Of a stretch of DNA of 48,123 nt, positions 1 to 8,454 are shown piece by piece; the first letter of the stretch is position 1; every line of letters begins with the position of its first letter. Made by a program: the position numbers and the translations under genes. The stretch is taken from contig JAWLED010000012.1 in the NCBI GenBank assembly GCA_041686235.1, positions 1 through 48,123 on the forward strand. Reading direction: 5' to 3'. The notes under the pieces are model-generated. The model was not told the origin of the DNA. It worked only from the letters and a program-made list of their open reading frames with translations, and made no database searches. The stretch comes from JAAAOH01 sp041686235 (GTDB taxonomy: Bacteria > Spirochaetota > Spirochaetia > DSM-27196 > PWMO01).

Positions 1-15
1 CGTAGCGAGGAAGCG

Positions 16-1773
16 TTGAGAATTGCTAAACACGTAATCGATGAGATCGCGCGTAAGGTCAACATCGTCGACGTTGTCGGAGATTACGTCTCGCTCAAAC
101 GACAGGGCACGCGATACTGGGGGCTCAGCCCCTTCACCTCCGAGAAGACGCCCTCGTTTAGCGTAGAGCCCGATAAGCAACTCTACTACTGTTTTTCGAG
201 TGGCAAGGGCGGAAGTGTATTTCAGTTCGTCATGGAGATGGAAGGGCTAACATTCCCCGAGGCCGTGCGGCTCCTTGGGGAGAAAGCAGGCGTGCAGGTA
301 GAATCAGGGGAGCAAGATGCGGATGCCCGTAAGTACGACGCGCTGCGCGAATTAAACACGCGAGTCGCCGGCAGTTTTCGCCACATTTTCCTCCATTCCG
401 AAGGTGCCCGCGAGGCTCGCCAATACATGCAAGGACGCGCGATTTCACCCGAGACCCTCGAGCGCTACGAAGTCGGTTACGCCCCGAAGGACAGACGGTG
501 GCTTCACCGATTTCTCCGCGGGAAACAGTATTCAGAGCAGTTTCTCGCCGAAAGCGGGTTGTTTTCCCGTCGGCACGCGTCGGTTGCCCTGTTCTCCCAT
601 CGAGTAATGTTTCCCATTTTTTCGCGCCGCGGCGAGGTTGTCGGCTTCGGCGGCCGGCAGCTGGGTGACTTCGGCCCCAAATATATGAACTCCCCCGAAT
701 CCCCGATATTTCGCAAACGCGATGAGCTCTACGGACTCTATCAAGCGCTGAAATCGATCAAGGACCACGAGGAGGTGTACCTCTGTGAGGGATACATGGA
801 TGTACTCGCCCTTGCAGAGGCGGGTGTGGCAAACGCGGTAGCCCCTTTGGGCACCTCTTTTACCGAGGGGCAAGCACGTATGCTTCGCCGATACGCGTCC
901 CGCGTAATACTCCTTTTTGACGCGGATTCTGCCGGACTGAACGCCACTCGGCGCGCCGCGCAAACCCTCGAAACCGCCGGCCTCGAGGGACAGGTCTGCA
1001 TCTTGCCGGAAGGGACCGATCCAGGCGACATTTTGGAAAGCGGTGGCCCCGAGCAATTGCAAAAAAAGCTTACGTATACTAAAAACGTTCTGGACTATCT
1101 CGTAGACAGCGCCGTACGCAGTACAAATATCGATACTCCGAGCGGGAAAGAATTTGTTCTTCAGGAGGTTTTTCCATATATTAAGAGTATCGGGTCGGCG
1201 GTTCGTCAGGAAGCAAGTCTCCAACTCGTAGCCGACGCGCTTGGAGTCGAGCGTCAAACCGTCGAACGCGATTTCCGAGCGGGCAGGACACGTGTGTCCA
1301 CCCCTCAAAACCGAGCCAGTGAGCAACACACTCCATTCGATCTCTACCTCATGCTTGCCACCATGGCAAACAGGGGGCTGTTTTCGTTTGTGCGAACACT
1401 GCTATCCGTGGAGGATCTGCGGGATGAACGGGCGCGAGAGGTTTTCATTGCACTCGAAGAAAGCTTGCGCGCCGGGGAAGAGTCTACAGAGCTACTGCTC
1501 GAACGCATTGAAAACGAGGAGCTGCGCCGTCTTATTGTCGAGCGGGTTACCTCTGAGGAGTTCGCGTTAAACGGGGAGGCGATCGTGCGTGACACCGCCT
1601 ACCGCATTAAACAGCGCAACCTCCAAGAACGACGAAAAAGCATCGAAATTCGTCTTCGTCGCGGCGAAACGGCCGACGATGAAGAGGAGATAGAGCTGCT
1701 TCACGAGCAACAGTACTTAGATGCCGAGCTTCGAAAACTGAGGGTGCTAATTGATGACAGAATTGCAAAATGA
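16..1773 (+). CDS. dnaG: DNA primase DnaG, zinc ligands mostly lost
   Basis: DnaG makes the RNA primers for chromosome replication. The N-terminal zinc-binding-type domain (about residues 1-100) keeps the family frame (EKTPSF, YYCF), but three of the four CHC2 ligand positions are replaced: Ser38 for Cys, Thr41 for His, Ser62 for Cys. Only Cys59 remains. The catalytic TOPRIM core is intact, with the EGYMDV glutamate near residue 258 and DADSAG near 302-307. The C-terminal part (about 430-585) is helical and weakly conserved, where the helicase-binding domain is expected. The TTG start fits the family's short N-terminus and follows GAGG at 7-10. The length (585 aa) is normal. The gene runs into rpoD with a 20-bp overlap, the classical dnaG-rpoD macromolecular-synthesis arrangement. 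Identity is certain; whether the degenerate zinc domain still binds metal is not. Confidence 0.97.
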   Translation: MRIAKHVIDEIARKVNIVDVVGDYVSLKRQGTRYWGLSPFTSEKTPSFSVEPDKQLYYCFSSGKGGSVFQFVMEMEGLTFPEAVRLLGEKAGVQVESGEQDADARKYDALRELNTRVAGSFRHIFLHSEGAREARQYMQGRAISPETLERYEVGYAPKDRRWLHRFLRGKQYSEQFLAESGLFSRRHASVALFSHRVMFPIFSRRGEVVGFGGRQLGDFGPKYMNSPESPIFRKRDELYGLYQALKSIKDHEEVYLCEGYMDVLALAEAGVANAVAPLGTSFTEGQARMLRRYASRVILLFDADSAGLNATRRAAQTLETAGLEGQVCILPEGTDPGDILESGGPEQLQKKLTYTKNVLDYLVDSAVRSTNIDTPSGKEFVLQEVFPYIKSIGSAVRQEASLQLVADALGVERQTVERDFRAGRTRVSTPQNRASEQHTPFDLYLMLATMANRGLFSFVRTLLSVEDLRDERAREVFIALEESLRAGEESTELLLERIENEELRRLIVERVTSEEFALNGEAIVRDTAYRIKQRNLQERRKSIEIRLRRGETADDEEEIELLHEQQYLDAELRKLRVLIDDRIAK

Positions 1774-3562
1774 CCCCGCAATGCTGAAGCTGATTGATTA
1801 TGCGAAGAACAAAGCCAGCATCAGCTATGACGAGGTAAACGACTTCCTTCCCGACACAGTAGTGAACTCGGATAAAATTGAGGAGGTTATCGGAATATTG
1901 GCGAAACATAACGTGACCCTCGAAGAAGAAGACGTTTCGGTGGTAGAGGAGGAAGAGGAAGAAGAAGAGTCCTCAGAAGCCGAAGCTGAAGCCGAATCCG
2001 AGCAAGAGGTCGAGCCGAAGGTCAGTGGCGACCCCACGCCGAAACCAGAGAAAGCAAAGAAAAAGGTGATGGTCGGCGAGAAAGACACTGCGGTCGACGA
2101 TCCAATTCGCCTCTATCTTCGCGAGATCGGCAAGGAAAACCTGCTTACCGCAGAACAAGAGGTCGAGCTCTCCAAACAAATGGAGGAGGGCGAGAACATC
2201 ATAAAGCGGGTCATCAAGAACTCCGGGATTCTTATTCCCGAGTTCTACGACCTCGCGCAGCGAGCTTTCTCCAAACAAGACCCCAAGGAGCTCAACCTCA
2301 CCAAGAAGGAAATCTCTGAATACCTCGCAGAGCGCCGGCGCCTGTCGCAGTTCTACCGTGAGGCGCTCAAAGAGCTTCTTCCCGAGCTCAAGAGTTATAT
2401 AGAGCACAAGGAAAAAATACTCGCCAAAGGCGGAGAGCTTTTCGAAGACTCGGGACTGAACAAAAAGCGCAAGGATCTCATGAAGCGACTCCACGAGGTT
2501 GAGATTCACCAAGAGGAAATTCTCTACTTTTCCGACCGGTTCATCAGCGCTGCGCGCAAAATCAAAAAGTATCGCAAAGAGCAAGAACGCATCGAAAAGC
2601 GACTCCGGGTGTCCAATCTACGTGAGCTTCGGAGCCTTGGACGTGGACTCGCGGTAACGAGCGAGCGCAAACGTATCGAGGAAGAGCTCGGCCTAACTGC
2701 GGAACAGATCAAAGACAAGATCCGTCAGATCCAAATTACCGAGAAAAAGCTGAACAGTCTCGAAACGAGCTTCGAGAACAGTATCGATGAAATACTGGAG
2801 ATGTCGGAGGAGATTACCTACGGTAAGGAGATGATGCAGACGGCGAAAGACCGCCTCATCAAAGCAAACTTACGCCTTGTCGTAAGCATCGCAAAGAAGT
2901 ACACCAATCGGGGCTTACATTTTTTCGACCTCGTCCAAGAGGGCAACATCGGCCTGATAAAGGCGGTTGAGAAGTTCGAATATCGAAAAGGATACAAGTT
3001 CTCAACGTATGCGACATGGTGGATTCGCCAAGCAATCACTCGGTCCATTTCCGATCAGGCGCGCACGATCCGCGTACCTGTTCACATGATCGAACAGATC
3101 AACAAGGTTGTTCGGGAGTCTCGCCAGCTCATGCAGATGCTCGGGAGAGAACCCAACGACGAAGAGGTGGCCGAGCGGCTTGGGTGGTCGGTAGCCAGGG
3201 TAAAATCGGTAAAGAACGTTGCGCGAGAACCGATTTCTCTCGAGACCCCCATTGGGGAAGAGGAGGATTCGCTTCTCGGTGACTTTATCGAGGACAAGGA
3301 CGTGGAGAACCCCGCGCATCAAACTGCGTTTGCGCTTCTTCAAGAGCAGTTGCAAGGTGTTCTATCGACACTTCCCCCTCGAGAGCAGGAAGTGCTAAAA
3401 ATGCGGTTTGGGCTCGAGGACGGGTACTCACTCACCCTCGAGGAAGTAGGGCTATACTTCAACGTAACCCGTGAGCGCATCAGACAGATAGAGGCAAAGG
3501 CGTTGCGGCGCTTGCGTCATCCCAAACGCAGCCGTCGTCTCAAGGATTACCTCGATCAATAG
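1754..3562 (+). CDS. rpoD: Primary sigma factor RpoD (sigma-70)
   Basis: This is the housekeeping sigma subunit that directs RNA polymerase to vegetative promoters. Region 1.1 occupies about residues 1-60 and is followed by an acidic low-complexity stretch rich in Glu/Asp/Ser (about 55-90). Region 1.2 begins near DDPIRLYLREIG. A non-conserved helical insert lies between 1.2 and 2. Region 2 starts near residue 365 and contains the core-binding and -10-recognition motifs (FSTYATWWIRQAI). Region 3 follows, and region 4 has the -35-binding helix-turn-helix (TLEEVGLYFNVTRERIRQIE). I chose the ATG at 1754; an in-frame TTG lies directly upstream at 1751. The start lies inside the end of dnaG, so the two are probably translationally coupled. 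The length, about 600 aa, is typical of a group 1 sigma factor, and nothing suggests an alternative sigma. Confidence 0.98.
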   Translation: MTELQNDPAMLKLIDYAKNKASISYDEVNDFLPDTVVNSDKIEEVIGILAKHNVTLEEEDVSVVEEEEEEEESSEAEAEAESEQEVEPKVSGDPTPKPEKAKKKVMVGEKDTAVDDPIRLYLREIGKENLLTAEQEVELSKQMEEGENIIKRVIKNSGILIPEFYDLAQRAFSKQDPKELNLTKKEISEYLAERRRLSQFYREALKELLPELKSYIEHKEKILAKGGELFEDSGLNKKRKDLMKRLHEVEIHQEEILYFSDRFISAARKIKKYRKEQERIEKRLRVSNLRELRSLGRGLAVTSERKRIEEELGLTAEQIKDKIRQIQITEKKLNSLETSFENSIDEILEMSEEITYGKEMMQTAKDRLIKANLRLVVSIAKKYTNRGLHFFDLVQEGNIGLIKAVEKFEYRKGYKFSTYATWWIRQAITRSISDQARTIRVPVHMIEQINKVVRESRQLMQMLGREPNDEEVAERLGWSVARVKSVKNVAREPISLETPIGEEEDSLLGDFIEDKDVENPAHQTAFALLQEQLQGVLSTLPPREQEVLKMRFGLEDGYSLTLEEVGLYFNVTRERIRQIEAKALRRLRHPKRSRRLKDYLDQ

Positions 3563-3594
3563 GCCGCGTATATCATCGAGAAGGAGCTAAGTTC

Positions 3595-4578
3595 ATGATT
3601 CAAGACACCATCGACAAGCTGAAGACGCTACAAGACGTTCTTTCCCGCAAGTTCGAGATCGAGGCGGAGATAAAAGACCTTCCAAAGGCGCTCTCGACAA
3701 AGACCGAAGTGCTCAACCGCATGAAGAAGTCGTATATCGAGAAGAACGAACAATATCAGACCACCAAACAGCATATCGCCGAGCTGCGAGAGAAAATGGA
3801 AACGGCAGAGCGCGAGCGTGAGCGATATGAGCAACAGATGGACCTCATCCAAACGCAGCGAGAGTACGAGGCACTCGACAAAGAGATTCGAGATGCCTCG
3901 GAGCGGGAACAGAGCCTGCGAAAAGAGCTGCAGAAAGAGACAAAGGTCCTCGAAGAAATGTCTGAAGAGCTCACGCGCGAAGAGAGCCTCATTGAGCAGC
4001 AAGAAGCGGAAGTCAAGGAAGAGCAAGACAAGATCAAAGACGAAACCGAGGCGAAAAAGCGCACACTACAAGAGCTCGAAGCCGACGAAGAGAAATTGGC
4101 CCCCGATCTCGATGAGGAACTGATTTTCAAGTTCAAGCGCATCATTCGAAGCAAGGAGGGGGAAGGCATCGTCCCACTGCGCAAAGGGGTGTGCACCGGC
4201 TGCCAAATGATTCTTCCCAATCAGTTCGTCAACGACGTGCAGCGGGGCGACGACATTCTTTTTTGCCCCTATTGCAGCAAAATCGTATTTTACGCGGGGG
4301 AAGGGGACGCCCAAGACTCTGAGGAACAAAGCGAGACCTTCGCCGATGTCGTCGAATCATTCACCGGAGAAGGGCTCGATATCGATGACGTGCTCGATGA
4401 AGAGCCCCTCGAGATGGGCGATGCGGAAGCCGATGAGGTAGTCGAGGAAGAAGAAGAGCTCGAGGAAGATACCGAAGACGACCTCATCGAGGAAGAGGAC
4501 GCGGAAGAAGACGAGGAAGAAGACGAGGAGGAAGAGGAACAACCGCATGACGGGCACGGTGAAGAACCGGAGTTTTAA
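3595..4578 (+). CDS. Coiled-coil C4 zinc-ribbon protein with long acidic tail (CT398-like)
   Basis: Residues 1-180 form a long, highly charged antiparallel coiled coil. A C4 zinc ribbon follows, with Cys200/Cys203 (CTGC) and Cys224/Cys227 (CPYC). The last 90 or so residues are almost entirely Glu/Asp. Coiled coil plus C-terminal ribbon is the architecture of the DUF164/zf-RING_7 family. Its chlamydial member CT398 has been reported to bind sigma-54, and related proteins are linked to secretion or motility systems. The acidic tail is an addition to the usual family length of about 240 aa. The start has a clear AAGGAG site. The gene follows rpoD by 32 bp and probably shares its transcript; rnpB lies directly downstream. 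The family assignment is good; the function in this organism is unknown, and a role next to RNA polymerase would be inference from context only. Confidence 0.8.
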   Translation: MIQDTIDKLKTLQDVLSRKFEIEAEIKDLPKALSTKTEVLNRMKKSYIEKNEQYQTTKQHIAELREKMETAERERERYEQQMDLIQTQREYEALDKEIRDASEREQSLRKELQKETKVLEEMSEELTREESLIEQQEAEVKEEQDKIKDETEAKKRTLQELEADEEKLAPDLDEELIFKFKRIIRSKEGEGIVPLRKGVCTGCQMILPNQFVNDVQRGDDILFCPYCSKIVFYAGEGDAQDSEEQSETFADVVESFTGEGLDIDDVLDEEPLEMGDAEADEVVEEEEELEEDTEDDLIEEEDAEEDEEEDEEEEEQPHDGHGEEPEF

Positions 4579-4590
4579 GAGGGGTATTAC

Positions 4591-4620
4591 CGGATAGAAC
4601 CGGATAGTAACGGATAGCGA
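4591..4620. repeat. Three 10-bp-phased CGGATAG repeats upstream of rnpB
   Basis: CGGATAG occurs three times at exact 10-bp steps (4591, 4601, 4611), so every copy faces the same side of the helix. The block ends 11 bp before the rnpB 5' helix. I could not recognise a good sigma-70 promoter here. The array may be a protein-binding site or part of the rnpB promoter, or simply a local tandem expansion. Confidence 0.7.
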
Positions 4621-4631
4621 ATACGTTTGTT

Positions 4632-5027
4632 GCGATCGGGGCGTCGGTCGTCGCTGGTGTTTCGGCATCAGAGGAAAGTCCGGGCTCCACAGGGCACGGC
4701 ACCGGGTAACACCCGGCTCGTTTCATCGGACCCATCGAGGGCACCCCTCATGGCGAAGACGGGACGAAGAGAAAGTGCCACAGAAAAGATACCGCCCGGC
4801 CGTGAACATCCGTCCACGGTTGGGTAAGGGTGAAAAGGTGGGGTAAGAGCCCACCGGTCGGGGAGTAATCCTCGTCGCACGGCAAACCTTGCCGGGAGCA
4901 AGACCAAGCAGCAGGCGGGTGGCCCGCCCTATGCCTGCGGGTAGGTTGCTCATGACCGACCGCGGTAACGCGGCGGCAAGATAGATGACGACCCACGACA
5001 GAACCCGGCTTATGACGCCTCGATCGC
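4632..5027 (+). ncRNA. rnpB: RNase P RNA (bacterial type A)
   Basis: This is the catalytic RNA of RNase P, which trims the 5' leader of tRNA precursors together with the RnpA protein. The universal P4 5' strand with GAGGAAAGTCCGGGCTCC begins at 4671. The CR-II/J11-12 core (GGTAAGGGTGAAAAGGTG followed by GGTAAGAG) lies at 4823-4850. The 3' P4 strand ACAGAACCCGGCTTAT lies near 4997-5012. P1 sets the ends: 4632-4645 pairs with 5014-5027 over 14 positions with one G-U. TTTT follows directly after P1 and may help termination. The size of about 396 nt is normal for type A. Open frames through this interval should not be annotated as genes. Confidence 0.97.
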
Positions 5028-5040
5028 TTTTCTTGCCGAA

Positions 5041-5069
5041 TTGACTTTTCCTGTGATCTATACTTAAAT
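5041..5069 (+). promoter_or_regulatory. Candidate sigma-70 promoter of the cell-shape operon
   Basis: TTGACT (5041-5046), a 17-bp spacer and TTAAAT (5064-5069); an overlapping TATACT at 5059-5064 is an alternative -10. Transcription would begin around 5071-5076, only a few bases before the first usable start codon. No Shine-Dalgarno sequence is visible, so the first gene may be translated from a nearly leaderless mRNA. The call rests on consensus match by eye. Confidence 0.5.
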
Positions 5070-5083
5070 ACGCCTGATTGACA

Positions 5084-6034
5084 ATGGCATTCTCCCGAAG
5101 CGGTACTCGCACCCGAAGCTTTTTATCATCATCGCGAGGCGGTGCAGGACGATTTATCATCGTTGGCGGCGTACTCGCTGTTTTGGCGATTGTGTTTTTT
5201 CAGACACAGGCGTTCGGTTTTCTCAGGTACAACGAGGTGCAGGAACGCCAGGAAATGCACGAGCTGTGGGAGCAGGGGCAGTACGGGGACATAATCGAGC
5301 GCAGCCGGCGGGTTCTCTCGGAAACACCCCTCGACGATAGCGCTCTTGTACTCGGTGGCTTCTCTCACTTTTACGACGGCGTGAACCAGGCCTCCGACGA
5401 GCAGAGGCGCGAGTATCTCGACCGCTCGGTACGGCTGCTTCGCAAAGCCCTCGTGCTCCGCCGCACGCCGTTGGAGCCGCAGGTACACTACGTTTTGGGA
5501 AAGGCGTACTACCATCTTGGGGACTTCTACTACGACCTGGCGATAGAACATATCGAGGAGTCGCTCGACCAGGACTACGTTGCCGATGACACCTACGAAT
5601 ATTTGGGTGTGTCGTACGCACATTTAGGGCGCTACGAGGAAAGCGTCGAAAGCTTCGAGACGGCATTGGACCGCGATCCCTCGGATCTGCTGTACTTAAC
5701 GGTAGCGGAAACGTATATGAAGGCAGGGCGCCCCCAAGAGGCGGAATCCTACCTGACTGAGGCAATGAACGCTACCGATGAGGATTTTCTCGTGCAACGG
5801 GCGAGATTTATGCTTGGTGAGGTCTATATTCAAGATGACGAGCTCGACGAAGCGCAAGAACAGTTTGAGCTCATCATTGAGTCGAATGCCCAGTCTGCCG
5901 AGGCACATTATCAGCTGGGTCGAGTTTATGATTTGAAGGAAGATACTGAACGTGCACGGTACGAATGGCGTGAGACGATTCGTATCGATCCTAACCATGC
6001 GGGCGCACTTCAAGAGCTCGCAGGTAACACGTAG
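5084..6034 (+). CDS. Membrane-anchored TPR protein heading the mre operon
   Basis: A short basic, Ser/Arg-rich N-terminus is followed by one transmembrane segment (about residues 20-45). The rest is a chain of tetratricopeptide-like helical pairs to the C-terminus, so the TPR domain is probably periplasmic with the N-terminus inside. TPR domains bind proteins; no catalytic motif is visible. Its position 17 bp upstream of mreB suggests a scaffold or partner for the elongasome, but this is inference. The ATG at 5084 was chosen over an in-frame TTG at 5078; neither has a ribosome binding site. I do not recognise a named orthologue. Confidence 0.8.
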   Translation: MAFSRSGTRTRSFLSSSRGGAGRFIIVGGVLAVLAIVFFQTQAFGFLRYNEVQERQEMHELWEQGQYGDIIERSRRVLSETPLDDSALVLGGFSHFYDGVNQASDEQRREYLDRSVRLLRKALVLRRTPLEPQVHYVLGKAYYHLGDFYYDLAIEHIEESLDQDYVADDTYEYLGVSYAHLGRYEESVESFETALDRDPSDLLYLTVAETYMKAGRPQEAESYLTEAMNATDEDFLVQRARFMLGEVYIQDDELDEAQEQFELIIESNAQSAEAHYQLGRVYDLKEDTERARYEWRETIRIDPNHAGALQELAGNT

Positions 6035-6051
6035 TTCGGAGGAACACAAAC

Positions 6052-7095
6052 ATGGGGGTTGGGTCGATCTTCAACGCTTTTTCTAGTGATATCGGGGTGG
6101 ACCTCGGTACATGCAACACGCTGATCTACATCAGGGGACGCGGCATTGTCATCAGCGAACCGTCGGTTGTTGCCGTAGAACGCGGCACCAAGAAGGTGGT
6201 TGCTGTGGGGCAAGAGGCACATCGGATGCTCTGGAAAACGCCCGGTGATATCATTGCAATCCGCCCATTGCGAGACGGTGTGATTGCGGACCTCGAAACC
6301 ACGGAAAAGATGATCCGCTATTTCATATCGAAGGTGCTCAACCGCCGAATGTTCGTAAAACCCCGCATGGTGATCGGGGTGCCCACGTGCATCACTGAGG
6401 TTGAGCGCCGCGCTGTCGAGGAAAGCGCCTATAAGGCCGGGGCGAGAGAAGTCAAAGTGATCGAAGAATCGCTCGCGGCGGCTATTGGAGCAAGCATTCC
6501 GATTCACGAGCCGGCCGGGCACATGATCGTGGACGTAGGCGGTGGTACCAGCGAAATTTCGGTCATTTCTCTCGGTGGTATGGTCGTCACCAACGCAATC
6601 CGGCTCGGCGGTGACGAGTTTGACGAGGCAATCATGAAGCACGTTCGCAGCGTGCACAACCTCATCATCGGAGAGGGAACGGCAGAGGAGCTCAAACGCC
6701 GGATTGGAAACGCCTCTCCGGACAAAAATATAGACAAGATGGAAGTAAAGGGTACCGACGCCATTACCGGTCTACCGCGGCGTTTGGAAATCGACAGTGT
6801 CGAGGTTCGGGAGGCGCTACAGGAGCCCATTACCGCGATCATCGAGGAGATAAAGCGCACACTCGGGGAGACGCCGCCGGAACTCGCTGCAGATATCGTA
6901 GAGCGCGGGATCGTGATGACCGGTGGGGGGTCACTTCTCAAGGGCCTCGATACCCTTATCGCGAACGAAACAGGCGTTCCGGCCTTTAAGGCCGAAGATC
7001 CACTCAACTGTGTGGCGCTTGGAGCCGGAATGTACTTCGAGAACGAGCGCGGACCCAACCACGCCGGTGGACGGGTGACCAATAAGTCACGATAG
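6052..7095 (+). CDS. mreB: Rod-shape actin homologue MreB
   Basis: MreB is the bacterial actin that forms membrane-bound filaments guiding the peptidoglycan elongation machinery. The actin-fold nucleotide motifs are all present: phosphate 1 (GVDLGTCNTLIY) near the N-terminus, phosphate 2 (VDVGGGTSEISV) near residue 160, and the adenosine motif (VMTGGGSLLKGLD) near 290. The length, 347 aa, matches the family. The ATG follows a strong GGAGG. The order mreB-mreC-mreD-mrdA-rodA is the canonical elongasome cluster. A retained elongasome in a helical cell is consistent with a spirochaete. Confidence 0.98.
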   Translation: MGVGSIFNAFSSDIGVDLGTCNTLIYIRGRGIVISEPSVVAVERGTKKVVAVGQEAHRMLWKTPGDIIAIRPLRDGVIADLETTEKMIRYFISKVLNRRMFVKPRMVIGVPTCITEVERRAVEESAYKAGAREVKVIEESLAAAIGASIPIHEPAGHMIVDVGGGTSEISVISLGGMVVTNAIRLGGDEFDEAIMKHVRSVHNLIIGEGTAEELKRRIGNASPDKNIDKMEVKGTDAITGLPRRLEIDSVEVREALQEPITAIIEEIKRTLGETPPELAADIVERGIVMTGGGSLLKGLDTLIANETGVPAFKAEDPLNCVALGAGMYFENERGPNHAGGRVTNKSR

Positions 7096-7102
7096 ATAGG
7101 CC

Positions 7103-7948
7103 GTGAGCGTTCGAGAAGGTGTCAACAAACACAGGGCCGGAGTCCTTCTGGCTTTAATGGTGACCGTTTCCTCTTTGACGCTCTCTCTATCCACGGTTCA
7201 AGAACGGTTTCGCCCGAGTCAGCTCGGGCTAACGCTTGTATCCTCGGTACAAGAGCTCGTTTTTGACGCCTGGGAGTACGTTACCTCCACCGTGAACTCT
7301 GTGCGCGAATTAGGGGAGTTGCAGCGCGAGTACGAGGCGGTGCTTGAAGAGCTACGCCGCTACGAAGGGGTACGCAACGACGTGGTCGAGTTACGCCGGG
7401 AGATCGACCGCCTCGAGGAAGTGCTGGGCTTCAGCGAATCGCTGGAGTACAAAAATGTCCCGGCGCAGGTCATCGGCAAAGATCCGTCAAACCTCTTTGC
7501 GACGATTACAATCGATAAGGGGGCATCGGACGGGATGGAGCGAGACTTGCCGGTCGTTGCCGTACAAGAAGGCGCCCAAGGGCTTGTCGGCCGTATACGG
7601 ACTGTTGGAAACGGCTCCTCAATCGTCGTCCCTCTATTTGATAGCTCAAACTATGTTGCGGCACGGCTGCAGGAGTCTCGCTACGAAGGACTGCTACACG
7701 GAACCCCCGCCCGTGACGGAACACTTACCATGCGGTATGTGAGCTCACAGGCGAGAGACAACGTAGAGTACGGCGACACCGTTGTAACCTCGGGTATGAA
7801 CTCCATATACCCGGCGGGGATACGAATTGGGCAAGTAACCTCCGTTCAGGGGAAGCCCTACGAGACATCCCTCGAGCTAACCGTGGATCCGGTCGTTGAT
7901 TTTGCCAGGCTCGAATACGTTTTTGTCATTACCCCGGAGGAACAATGA
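7103..7948 (+). CDS. mreC: Rod-shape-determining protein MreC
   Basis: MreC is a bitopic inner-membrane protein that joins MreB to PBP2/RodA. There is an N-terminal membrane helix (about residues 12-32). A coiled coil of heptads follows (about 60-105), then a beta-rich periplasmic domain with family-typical stretches around QVIGKDPSNLF and the GASDGM and DTVVTSGM motifs. The length, 281 aa, is typical. The GTG start at 7103 sits 7 bp after mreB with only a weak ribosome site, so coupling to mreB is likely. The stop overlaps mreD by four bases (ATGA). Confidence 0.96.
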   Translation: MSVREGVNKHRAGVLLALMVTVSSLTLSLSTVQERFRPSQLGLTLVSSVQELVFDAWEYVTSTVNSVRELGELQREYEAVLEELRRYEGVRNDVVELRREIDRLEEVLGFSESLEYKNVPAQVIGKDPSNLFATITIDKGASDGMERDLPVVAVQEGAQGLVGRIRTVGNGSSIVVPLFDSSNYVAARLQESRYEGLLHGTPARDGTLTMRYVSSQARDNVEYGDTVVTSGMNSIYPAGIRIGQVTSVQGKPYETSLELTVDPVVDFARLEYVFVITPEEQ

Positions 7949-8454
7949 CAAGCCGAGTTGCTCTGTATTCCGCGATTCTCGCGATCATCGCCATCCTTCA
8001 AACAACCGTTTTTCAAGCCATAGAGATTGCGGGGGTCAGACCGGATATCGCACTGATCGTCATCGCCTATTATGCAAATCAAAACGGCAGTTTTGAAGGC
8101 GAAATCGGTGCGTTTATCGGGGGCCTCGTGGAGGACCTCCTCAGCCTGGCACCACCGGGCTTTCATGCACTTGTCCGCGCCGTCGTCGGGTTTCTCTACG
8201 GGCTCACGCAAAATAAGATGCTCGTCGATGCCGTGCTTGTTCCGTTTTTGTTACTGGCGGCCGGAACCCTCGTAAAGGGCGTTTTAGCGTCTCTGACCGG
8301 AACGATATTCGGGGTTGAACCCGCGGCGACCAGCGTCCTCTCGCCGTGGCTATTCATGGAAATGGCCTATAATGCGGTCCTTGCACCGATCTTATTTGCT
8401 TTGCTACGATTAGTACGACCTCTCGGTCAAACGAGAAGAGAATCGTCGATATGA
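7945..8454 (+). CDS. mreD: Rod-shape-determining membrane protein MreD
   Basis: A small, very hydrophobic protein of 169 aa with about five membrane segments, as expected of MreD, the integral-membrane partner of MreC. MreD families are poorly conserved in sequence, so the call relies on size, topology and position. The start overlaps the mreC stop (ATGA) behind GGAGG at 7936-7940, and the stop overlaps mrdA in the same way. The motif GGLVEDLLSLAPPGFHAL matches the family's conserved glycine/proline-containing loop. Confidence 0.92.
   Translation: MTSRVALYSAILAIIAILQTTVFQAIEIAGVRPDIALIVIAYYANQNGSFEGEIGAFIGGLVEDLLSLAPPGFHALVRAVVGFLYGLTQNKMLVDAVLVPFLLLAAGTLVKGVLASLTGTIFGVEPAATSVLSPWLFMEMAYNAVLAPILFALLRLVRPLGQTRRESSI

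Noticed and set aside
532..1329. Long minus-strand open frame opposite dnaG
   Set aside because: It is antisense to a well-conserved gene, has no family likeness, and reflects codon bias of the real gene.
4627..5160. Open frames on both strands across 4484-5160
   Set aside because: They lie in the RNase P RNA gene, whose conserved core and P1 pairing are clear.
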